Assembly (NCBI RefSeq): GCF_030936135.1
Contig: NC_082619.1
Span: 3,351,208-3,415,207, forward strand
Direction: 5' to 3'
Origin: Gavia stellata
Taxonomy: Eukaryota > Chordata > Aves > Gaviiformes > Gaviidae
Length of the DNA: 64,000 bases
Shown here: positions 13,091 to 33,300 of the stretch, piece by piece
Position numbering within the stretch: the first letter of the stretch is position 1
Layout of the letters: each line of letters begins with the position of its first letter
Made by a program: the position numbers and the translations under genes
The notes under the pieces: generated by a model
Databases searched by the model: none
What the model was told of the DNA's origin: nothing
What the model saw: only the letters and a program-made list of their open reading frames with translations

Positions 13091-13400
13091 CCAAAACCGC
13101 GCGAAGGAAGCGCGGGAGAGCCCCGAGGCTGGCGGGAGAAGAGGCCTCTCGCCCTCCCCCGGCAGGCAGCTGGCGGGAGGGAGCGGGGGGGTGAGGGGAC
13201 GCCGCTTAGGCCAGCGCCCACCCTTCTGCCCCCTCGGCGGCCGCCGCCCGCCCTTCCGCCGCGGCGCAGCCGGCAGCAGCCGCGGGCCGGCGCTGGCCCT
13301 TTAACGGCGGGGCGGCGCGCTGCCTCCGTAGGGCCGGTCCCTGGGCCCGGGGAAGGAAGTGACGGGCGGGGGGCGAGGGAAGAGCCCGCCGAGGGCTTGA

Positions 13401-23904
<10,504 letters not shown>

Positions 23905-25262
23905 CAGAGCCAGGCCAGACCTTTTCAAGGGGCAGCTCATCTGCCTCCTGCCACCATTTATGATGCTAAGGGCCTCCTGGAGCTGGCTGCTCCAAAGAAG
24001 GAATACAGTTCACAGAGGTGCCTTGTACCAGGAGAGCTCTGTGTGTGTGCCTTTCCTTCTGGCCCCCTGTGACTCCCTCCCCACCTGACGCTGCCTCACA
24101 CTGTGATAAGCGGGCTCAGCTCACTGCGTGTTGATGCTCTCCTGCCAGCGGCCGGGAGATCCGGCTTCCTGGAAGAAGCAGGAGATGCAGGTTTCTGGGG
24201 TGAAGCACCGGGAGGGGTGTGTTTTGCCCCACTGTGGAGTTAGCAGATGTGAAAGGGGGCAGCTCTGATCAGTTATCAGCCTCGAGTATCCTGATGAGTG
24301 GTCAGGGCAGGGAGAGAAATGGTCTTGATGACCTGGGTTGTGAAACATCTCTGCCACTGAAGAAGCCCCTTCACTGACTTCACCACCTCCTGGTGACACA
24401 ACAGCATTTCCCAATGGGAAAACAGCTGATTTATGGGACCACATACCCTGAACAAGGAGGGTACGAAGCCTACCCAAAGCAAGAGCCTGCCTGTAGCTTT
24501 TTCTAGTGTCCGACTTCCTGTGGCTAGAAGATATAATGGGGGGATATATCCCAGCAATGACTTTTGCCCCTAAAGGGCTGGTAATTAGGGCTCTAATTAA
24601 TCCCTGTTTAGACTAGTGAAGGCCCAACTTTCTGCGTTGGTCCTGTGACTCTCCTGCTAAAAAAGAAACATCTAGAGACTTGTGACTACCATCCTAACGT
24701 TGTGGTTGCAAGGGGGGAGGATGATCCCAGGTGGGTTCGCACTGTCGTTTTGAAGAAGACAAGATTCTATATCTACGTCCAGTTTTATGTCCTACTCTGC
24801 CAGATACTCACAAGAAGCTCTTAGATAATTGTACTGCTTTGCTGTGCCTTGGTTTGTCCTATATGTAAAACAGGGACGACACTGAAGCTGACCTTGGCCC
24901 TGGTATGTACCTGGAGGGCATCAGACAAAAAGCACTGCAGGAGTACTGCTTGGTTCGTCTGTCCTCTTCCACTCAAGTTAGAACAGGCAGGGAGGGGAGA
25001 GAGGCTGTTCCTGTCATTGTGAACCCCTGTACCTCCTGGTGAAAAGCCTTCACAATGTGCCTTTTTGCCTAAAATACAGGAATTTTTGACAAAAAAAAGA
25101 ATTTGGTCACAATTATTTTTGTATTGATCACTTAAGGGGGGAGAAGGGAAAGGTATTTTAATATTGCAACATGAAGTAAAACACACTTGAAATGATTTTT
25201 TTTTAAAACAAATTATTTATCATTTGTAAGGTAAAATAAACTGATTTTTTTAAAGCATCCCT
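23905..25262 (+). other. OAF: OAF 3' UTR
   Basis: Non-coding sequence after the OAF stop becomes AT-rich towards its end and carries AATAAA at 25235-25240 followed by a T-rich stretch. The end position is inferred from that signal. A second AATAAA near 25676 could give a longer form. Confidence 0.7.
25235..25240 (+). terminator. OAF: Probable OAF polyadenylation signal
   Basis: Canonical AATAAA, followed by a GATTTTTTT stretch as a plausible downstream element. Cleavage is expected roughly 15-25 bp downstream. Confidence 0.65.
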
Positions 25263-25675
25263 GGCCTATAAGATTCTCTGTGTGTCATGATCTGTGTGTG
25301 ATCCAGTTGTTTGGGTTCTTGATTGAGTCGTTCCTGCTTGGGTAGGTCTCAAGCCTACGCCTAGGACATTGAAGACCTGTGGATGGGGAGGAGGGGACAA
25401 CCCTGCTGTTCAGCATGACTACAGCATCTAGCAGTGTGGTCCTGCATCTCAAGCACACCATCCACCCGGCCCCTCGGTAGGGAGACAGCTTTGACCCATC
25501 TCAAGCAACTGTGGAATCTTCAAGCCCAAGCTCTGGTGAAGTGGAAGACCAGCGGTAGAGGCAGGTCCTTGGGTTAGGCAGGCTGGTGCCTGCTCTTCTC
25601 TCCCCGTGATGGTGGGGTCCCATGAGGGGGTTTTATGCAGATGTGGCTGGAGGCTCGTCTGAGTCCAGCAGCCTC

Positions 25676-25681
25676 AATAAA
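25676..25681 (+). terminator. Possible distal OAF polyadenylation signal
   Basis: AATAAA followed by a TATTCTTTGTCTATT stretch about 440 bp beyond the first signal. It could terminate a longer OAF transcript or be a chance hit. Confidence 0.35.
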
Positions 25682-26810
25682 GTATTCTTTGTCTATTCCT
25701 CGGCAGCTATAGCTGAGGGGAGATGAGGAGGGGTGAGAGTTCTGGGCCTGCTCAGAGCTCTTAGCTCAGCAGCTGCTCAAGGGAGAAATGTGGAGTGCTG
25801 ATTCCCCCTAGTGTGGTGAACGCAGAGATGGGACAAGGACTTTAGCAACTTCGGCCCTTCTCCGCTTGAGCCGCTGAGGCAACTTTCCCCCTTACTGGGA
25901 TTTCTGGGAGCTGAAATTGTTTCTTTTTCACTTACGTGGTCAGCATCTACAGGGGTGTGCTCGCTGCTGCCTCGGCTCCCGCTGCAGCAGGGGGACTTTG
26001 TCCCTGCTTGCCGGAGTTACATCCAGCTGTGGGGCGAGGTGGGCTGGGAGCAGAGCGGGAGAGGATTGCCGGGCGGCTGCGTGCCATTTGGCTGGGAGCC
26101 CCGCGTAGCCCACGTCCACTGTTACCTCCTGTACAGGGCTGCTGGGAGGGGACATGAGCTCGCTCTGGGAGCATTGGGTCGTATCCCTGTGAGCCTGAAT
26201 CTGCTAATTTTGTAGCGGTGAGGCCCTGGGGTGCCTGGATCACAGGGACATCTTAGCCCTTCCCTGGTTCTTTTGGCAGCAGCAAGCTGAGGTATTCCCA
26301 GGCCACCTCGGGAAAGCAGCATGGGGTACAGCAGTACCAAACCATCACCTCAGCTCTGTGGGGTGATGGAGAAGTGTTTTACGGCTGGACCTGTGCTCAG
26401 CAGCGCAGGTCAGAGGGTGTTTTGAGCTTCTGTGCGCAGCAGGGCCAGCGCTGTGTCGTGGGAGCTCTGGGAGTAGCAGATAAGTGAAGGACATGAACTC
26501 CAGATAACGATGGGCAGAATACGCTGGGCTCAACCCAAAAGTAATGTCTGGATTTGTGTGCGCTGCAGCGGAGCCGGGCTTTGAGGGGAGGCGAGCACCC
26601 GGGGCACGTCCCTCAGGTGTGCCACAACCCACCACTCTCGCCAAAGCCTGGGAGGGAGCGGGTGCCCCCGCTCCCCCGAAGCCATCACCACCCGCCAGCC
26701 CCGAGGCTGCCGCGGCCTCGAAGGGGTCCGGAAGGTCGGCCGGGGGCTCGGGAATCGAGGGGGGCGCCGGCTGCTTGTGCTGTGTGCGGCGGAGCCCAGG
26801 GCTGCCCGGG

Positions 26811-27215
26811 GCCGGGGATGGGGGTCCTGCCCGGGGTGGGGGTCCGGCTCAGGGATGGGGGTCCTGCCCGAGGATGCCCGGCCCGGGGGTGAGGGTCCTG
26901 CCCGGGGATGGGGGTCCTGCCCGGGGATGGGGGTCCTGTTCCGGGATGGGGGTCCTGCCCGGGGATGGGGGTCCGGCCCGGGGATGGGGGTCCTGCCCGG
27001 GGATGGGGGTCCTGTTCCGGGATGGGGGTCCTGCCCGGGGGTGGGGGTCCTGTTCCGGGATGGGGGTCCTGCCCGGGGATGGGGGTCCGGCCCGGGGATG
27101 GGGGTCCTGTTCCGGGATGGGGGTCCTGCCCGGGGGTGGGGGTCCTGCCCGGGGATGGGGGTCCGGCCCGGGGATGGGGGTCCTGCCCGGGGATGGGGGT
27201 CCTGCCCGGGGCAGC
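26811..27215 (+). repeat. G-rich minisatellite, 20-bp unit, about 20 copies
   Basis: About twenty 20-bp units of the form GGGGATGGGGGTCCTGCCC run through this stretch, with three alternative tails (TCCTGCCC, TCCGGCCC, TCCTGTTC) and GGTG replacing GATG in some units. The first few units are more degenerate. Each unit offers two G-runs on the + strand, so the array has dense G-quadruplex potential. Frames stay open in all registers, explaining the Gly/Pro-rich spurious ORFs of 112-352 codons on both strands. It lies about 1.6 kb beyond the OAF poly(A) signal. Confidence 0.95.
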
Positions 27216-28098
27216 CCGGCCCGGGCCCCGGCGGGCACGGCTTGCGGTGCAGCTTTCCCGGCCTCCACAAGTGGGTGCTGGCGGAGCGCGCTCTGCTCTG
27301 CGGAGGTGAAGGGTGCCCGGGGGGAGGTTGGCGGCAGCGCCCTCCCGGGCCGGAGCGGGGGATGCGTGTGGTCCACGCCCCACATCCCGGCTGTGCATCG
27401 TGGTCCCTGCAAGATCCCGCGGTCTCCCCAGCCTTGCCAGAAGAGAGCTGCACTGCAGTGCCTTGGCCTTTCCAAAGAAAAATCCTTCTTCCTGACGCAC
27501 GTAAAAAACACCCTTGAAAAGCAGCTGTTGCAGGTGGAGACAGGAGACCTCCCTGGCACGGAGAGAAGGCGCGGTTGGCCAGGAGCACTGCTATAAATCC
27601 TGGCTGCTAGAGAAAAGCAGTGGGGGATTTTGTAACATCTTTCTGTGGCTCCTGCTTTCAGGGCCTGTCCAAAGGCCACGCTCCATAAAACAAGTGCTAT
27701 CGGCAGAGCTTATCTTCCTCCAAGAGGGGAATAAACATTGGTGGCAGGAGTGGAGGAACATATGCATACAGCGAGGATGAGAGCAGATGGATCATTCTTT
27801 GATGGCCGTGGAAAAAAAGAGCAGCGTGTCTGCTGGCGTCTGGGAGTGACCATCTCAGGACAGAGTTGAAGGAAACCTGCCTTTGCCCGGAGAAGGTGGT
27901 CTTATTTCCGCAGCAGAAAGGAGTGATGACGCTGTGATCCCTCCCCTGTTTTTTCTCTCTCTCTGGGTAGCAGAGGTGTTTCAGGCAGCCCAACAAGGAG
28001 GCTGTATTCTCTCTCACCTGCATGGCACATCACTGAAGCCAAGGGTACCAGGTGAAGGGCTTTGCTCCCACGGCTGTTTGGGGAGAAAAGCGCCGAAA

Positions 28099-28101
<3 letters not shown>

Positions 28102-28129
<28 letters not shown>
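28102..28129 (+). repeat. T28 homopolymer
   Basis: Twenty-eight consecutive Ts directly precede the CpG-rich patch. It could be a simple tract or the reverse-strand poly(A) tail of a decayed retrocopy; no retrocopy body was recognised. Confidence 0.9.
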
Positions 28130-28164
28130 CCCCTGCTGTTCCATTGACCACAAAAGAATAGCCA

Positions 28165-28375
28165 GCAGAAGCAGCTCCCCCAGCTGCGGAGGGTGCCGGC
28201 TGCGCTCGGCAGCGCCCGCGGGCCGGGAGAGGGCACTGCGGCCCTGCCGCGGCCGGGGCTGCCCGGACTCCGCCGGCGGGAGGTGCCGCCGCCTCCCCGG
28301 GGCGCCGGGCCGGGCCGCTCGGCTCGGGAGCAGGGCAAAGGCACCAGGAAGCGGGCAGGAAAGATGGGTGTCAGG
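28165..28375. promoter_or_regulatory. Orphan CpG-rich patch between OAF and POU2F3
   Basis: A dense CpG block, clearly distinct from its surroundings, lies about 2 kb upstream of the POU2F3 start codon. It ends in a splice-donor-like TCAG|GTGAAG at 28374/28375. It might be an upstream POU2F3 promoter with a non-coding first exon, a promoter of an unrecognised transcript, or simply GC-rich intergenic DNA. Direction is unknown. Confidence 0.4.
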
Positions 28376-30088
28376 TGAAGCTGCCAACGGGGGTGCAAAA
28401 GGCGCTCTGATGCGGGGGGCAAGGGGAGCTCTCGTGGCCCCCAGCCCTCCCAGGGCCTCTCTGCCGTGCCCCAGAGGCCCTTCAAGCTGGCTGGAAGCCA
28501 GCAGCAAATCCACGTTTGAAGCAGTGAAGACACCCGATCGCGTCAGTCTTCAAGATGGGGAAAACCCAGACGTGGGGGCGATGCCGAAAAGAGCAGAAGA
28601 CAGACCAGCAGCTGCCCAGAACGCCCCGAGGATCGGGGCCTGAATGGCTGGGGCTCCGCACAGGCTCGGCATCGGTGGCAGCAGTCCAGCCCCGCCAGCA
28701 GCTCGAAACAAGCTGCCTGCGCAAACCACCCCATGTCACCGTTCTGCTTCCTGGAGCAACGCGAAACGCAGCCCGCAGAAATCTCCCCTTGCACCCTGGC
28801 CTGCAAACATTAGTCTGACCCGGGAACTTCCCCTCCTCCCTGCTTTCCCCCTTCCATCTCTCCCCCCGTCTTCCTCCTCATTTTCCTTGGTAGAGTTTCG
28901 TCTAACGCATCCACCCTTTCCTCCCGGCGTGTTGCCCTCTCCTGAGGATGTCCTCTCTGACCACGCAAGCCGAGGGCAGGCACTCCAGCCCCATAGCGTG
29001 GACTGGGTTGGAGGTGAGGCTCCGAGCGCCTGCCTGCCCGCCCACCCATCTCTTCAGAGAAACCTGTCTTTCCAGGGAGGGAGAGCAGTATGTGGGAAAG
29101 CCGAGAGCCCTGGAACGTGAATTAGCCAGGGAGAGATGAATGTGTGATAGCTTGTACCTGGCAGCTACCAATTGAGTGTGTTAACGCTTTCAGGAGGGGT
29201 TTGAGTAGCGCTGGAGCTCAGGCGTTTAACACAGGCATCCTGCTACCCCGGGCTGTGGTAGGGGATCATCAAGGTAGTGCCCGGCAGGGACTGGGAGCAA
29301 CCGCAGTGCCTGGGGCCGTCAGGGTGACTGTTGGTCCCCGTCACAGCACAGAGCATAGGCTGAGGCTCTGGCCTCTGGGAAGAAGCCAACATCAGGGGAT
29401 TTTTTTCCTGGCTTCCCTGGAAGTCAGTTAAATACCGCAGCTTTGAACAACATGGAGGAGGAGGAAGAGGCTGTCTGCCGCTTCTCTCCTCTTCTTGGGG
29501 GACTGATGTACCGCACAGAGCACAAGTGAGGAAAGAGGAGTCTCCGTGTGCTGATCCTAGTCCCGTCCTGTGTCTTTAGCCAAGTCAAGTTACCTTGCTG
29601 CTCTCAACTTTCCTTTTTGTGCTGATCGTTTCATATGGCATCATTCAAGTTCAGCCCAGACCTAGGGGACGCAAAGACTCAACCGCACAGGCTGCTCTCA
29701 CGGCTCACTCTGAGCAGACCCCAGGGTTTATCAGAGTGGCCAGAACTGAAGTGAAAGGGCTGCTTACTGGAGGGGCTGTTCCCGCAGCTTGGATGCCTTC
29801 CCTTCTGGGTGCTGGCGGCTGCTGCCCAGCCTGGCTCGATGCCTTGGCCTCCCTTACCCGCGCATTGCAAGGGGCAGAGCCAAAAGCCTATCCTCGAGGG
29901 GACAACTCGGATCTGGGGCTGACGGCGGAGCCCCCACACAGCCCCTCGCTTGCAGCCCAGCAGGCAGGTGCTGTGGGGTGTATCTGCGCCGCTGAGGGCG
30001 GGCAAACCGCCTTCCTTCCTCCCTCCTTCCCACCCCACCCCACGCCCTGGTAGCGCTGCAGGGACTCATCCATTCCCGAGTTACTAAT

Positions 30089-30110
30089 ATGCAAATGGGC
30101 GCTTTTGCAT
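30089..30110. promoter_or_regulatory. POU2F3: Inverted pair of octamer motifs upstream of POU2F3
   Basis: A perfect octamer ATGCAAAT at 30089-30096 is followed by TTTTGCAT at 30103-30110. The two are reverse complements over ATGCAAA/TTTGCAT with a short GC spacer. The octamer is the recognised target of class II POU factors. It lies about 270 bp before the POU2F3 ATG, so self- or cross-regulation by POU2F proteins is a reasonable inference. Confidence 0.55.
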
Positions 30111-30366
30111 GGGCCGGGCGCCAGGCTGCTGGGTGTCAGGGCACCCGAGGGAGCCGGAGGTGGGGCGAGGCGTGGCGCCGCGCCGCATGCTCACCTGGCC
30201 CTGCATGGCAACAGGCAATGGAGCTCTAGGTCCCTTCGGGAGCGGACCCACGCCCGGTTTGAGAGGCAGCGGGTGGCAGAGGAGGGAGGGCAAACTGGCA
30301 GCCCCTGGCAACCTGGGGCTGACGGCAGGAGGCTGGGCGCACCGCGGATTTCCCTCCACCAGCAGG

Positions 30367-30394
30367 ATGGTGAACCTGGAGTCTGTGCACGCAG
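30367..30394 (+). CDS. POU2F3: POU2F3 coding exon 1
   Basis: Encodes MVNLESVHA plus one base of the next codon. The context AGCAGGATGG has G at +4, and the donor is GCAG|GTAAAG, phase 1. It sits at the end of a moderately GC-rich leader. Confidence 0.93.
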
Positions 30395-33300
30395 GTAAAG
30401 AGCACTTGAGGAAGGATCGGGCTGGAGCTCACCACGTAGCTGAGACCGTGGACTTGGGCAGGAAATGGGATTGCTCTGATTCCTGTGACCTTTCCTCCCT
30501 CCTTTCCCTCCTCTTTTCTCCTGCTGGAGTCAGCTATCACAGCCAGTGCCTGGTTAAGTGCCCACATTCCTATGTGGGGATGGATGCTGCCCTGATCCTA
30601 TTTAGGGGGCTGCCAAGCCATGCCCACAACGTGGGCGCACCGCTCAAGCTGCCAGCCCTAACGTGGGTCAGGGAGCAGAGCGCAGAGGTCTGTTGGGTAC
30701 CTAGAAAATGAGCATTTAGTGCCTGACCTGTGGGTCCAGCCATTGGGATAAAGCTGGGAGGAGTGAGAGGGGATAAATTCATGGAGGGATGTGGCAAGGG
30801 TGGAGGGGGGTGTGTGTGTGTGTGAGTGAGATGGGACGTGGGTTGGAAGGAGAAAGTTAATGACAAAGAGGGGAAAGGAGGGAGAAATGAATGAGGAGGG
30901 AGCTGTAGGAGGCTGGGTTGAGTGAGGAATGAATGAACAGGGATACTCAGAAAGGGAGAGACTCCTTCCAGGGGGTCTGAACCAGAGGTACAGTGTAGGT
31001 AGTCTCACATCTTCTCTGAGCAGATGTCCCCTCTTCAATTAGCTGGGGAAAAAGAACAATCACTGCAAAATCCCTTGGAGCTGTGCTGAGCTCCAGCTCG
31101 CCCCAACAGAGTAAGTTTAGCTTCTGCCCTCAGCTCAGGCCCCCGTGCTTGAGGGGAAGGTCTGCATCCTTGGGCATGCCGGAGCTGAGGGTGATGCTGG
31201 GGTAGGAGCAGAGCAGCAGTAGCAGTGAAGGCCAGATCCTGACAGCCCTTTCTGTGGCAGGGGCAGGCTGCAGGGTGTTGGCGATACGGGAGCCATGTGC
31301 CCTGCTAGTGACCTGTGTCCGGTGCTTTGTGCAGCAGGAGACACTGCGTGTTGTCCCCAGGTTTGGAGGGGAGGAGGTGGATACATCCATCAGTCTTTCC
31401 CAGGCTCATTCTCTTTGCATACCTATGGGCACACTGCAGCGAAGCTCAGGTGTTTGGTGGCCCTGCTGTGTGGGGAAGACCGAGGGGTCCGTGCCCAGTG
31501 CTTGTAGCCCCTCAACAGGCCCTGCCTGCGTGTGGGCTCACAGGCAGGCCTGCAGGGCAAGGCAGATGCTGCAGCAACGCCATCACCTAACACAGTGTCA
31601 GCCTGCAGCGGGCTGGCAGAGATGGCCAAAGCCTCTGCTCCATGGCTGCGTTGCAACCTCCCCACGGCTCTGGGATGCCAGCAGCTCCTCCACGGCTGGT
31701 CGGCACCCCGCCGAGCAGGCTGGCTCCCTGTGCCAGCCACGGGGAGGGCAGCTGGGGAGCCCTCGGCACTGTGCAGCCGGCCACGAGGAGAGGCTGCGGG
31801 AGGCGGGAGGCTCGTGGTCTTGGCTCGGCGTGTGAGCCTGACTAGTCTGAGCACCTGCGATGGGTGTGCTTGTGTGTGGTGTCTCTCGGGGACGCATCCC
31901 CCGCAGGCTCCTATCCACCCATCTGCTTTGCTTGTGGGCGACTCTTTCTTCATGAGAAGATTCCCGAAATCGATACTCTGCCCTCTGTCAAAGCCAGTGG
32001 CATCACTCCCAGGGTGGATTTGGCCAGGAGCTGCGCAGAGCTGGGTGCGTGCTGAACTTCCATTCTACCAAATCATCCCACCCTGCCGTCCCTCAGAAGG
32101 GCCTAAGGTTTAAGCAATCTTTTTGCAGGGAGGGAGATCAGCCGGGGCCCAACCACTTTCACGTGCCAGAGCCCAGCGGTGGTGGGAGGGTGTTTCTTCA
32201 CCCTCGTGCAAAGGCAGTTCAGCATTTTCAGTCTTGGGGTCCCCGAAGACTAAGGCCTTGCAGTAAGCTGCTTGCAGAGGTGTGCTCTGTTTCTTCCCTG
32301 GCTGTGCAGAGAAGACGCAGCATGCAAGGTGAAGGTGGGCTGCTCGGGCTCCGCACGCCCTCCTGCCTGCCGAGAGGGTTTCCCTGCAGCAGCGTGTTCC
32401 CTGGCGTGTACCACCGCCTCCTCCCCAGGCATTTGGATATTTCACCTTTCTGAAGCCTCCAGAGGGGCTCAGGCACCTAAAGCGCTTAAAATTCAATAGG
32501 CTCCAAGTAATGGTCCATGCAAGCTGCATTCTGCACCCCACCCCCCCACCGCTGGCTTTCGTTTTTCCTTTTAAAGTCAGCAGGCTGGTTTACCCTCGTG
32601 CCCATGTCTGAACAACTACTAGGAATAAGGGCTTGGGAAAGCTTTATTTGCTGACACCGTTTGTTTCAGCAAAAATATAGATGCAGATATATCCCCGGAG
32701 AAGTGTCTGCACTGGTACAGTTTCTTTGGTCTGGGTGAACAAACCAGACTACCCCTACTCCAGGTATGTTTGCTAGCTGAGGTATAGCAGCACACTTTTA
32801 ATATGGCCCAGGCCGCAGTGGCGGCTCCTAATAGGTCTGTGGTTAGGAGTCAGGCAGTCCTAAGTTGCATTATTTTTCCCAGAGATTTTTTTACTAGCCT
32901 GCTTATTCCCTGTATATTGCCAACCTGGCAAAGCTGTATGGAAGGAGCCTGCATTTAGTTGGACTCAAAGTCTCACAGCCTGTCCTGTCTTGAGATATTT
33001 TTTCAGATGGAGGGGGGGTCAAATCCAGATGCATCACTCTGTCCTGGTTTATAGGGGAAGACTCTTGGGTGTCAATAAAAAGGTGTTGCCTTTGCCTTGG
33101 CCACGCTTACATGATATTAGAAAGTAATTCCTCTGAACGCCTGCTTCTTGTTCTCAAGGACCCCTTGGAGGATGACTGGTGCTGCACTGCTGTCCGTAGG
33201 TATACAAAAGCTGGACAGCCCCAAACCACTCAGATCAATAGGCTTTGATCAAAAGGGTTTCCTTTTTCTTCCTGGGCTATTGGGTGTTTTTTTTTCCCAT

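Larger units (their letters stand above)
25263..30366 (+). other. OAF-POU2F3 intergenic interval and POU2F3 leader
   Basis: About 5 kb separate the OAF polyadenylation site from the POU2F3 start codon. The interval holds a second possible poly(A) signal, a G-rich minisatellite, a CpG-rich patch, a T28 tract and the likely POU2F3 promoter. Several long open frames across 26530-27680 on both strands are by-products of the repeat and high GC. No protein-coding gene was recognised. Confidence 0.7.

Noticed and set aside
26530..27679. Several overlapping Gly/Pro-rich frames on both strands
   Set aside because: They arise from the 20-bp G-rich repeat, which lacks stops in every register; there are no splice sites or domains supporting a gene.
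31254..31953. Overlapping 176-193 codon frames in POU2F3 intron 1
   Set aside because: Frames on both strands overlap in GC-rich DNA, and none shows a known domain.
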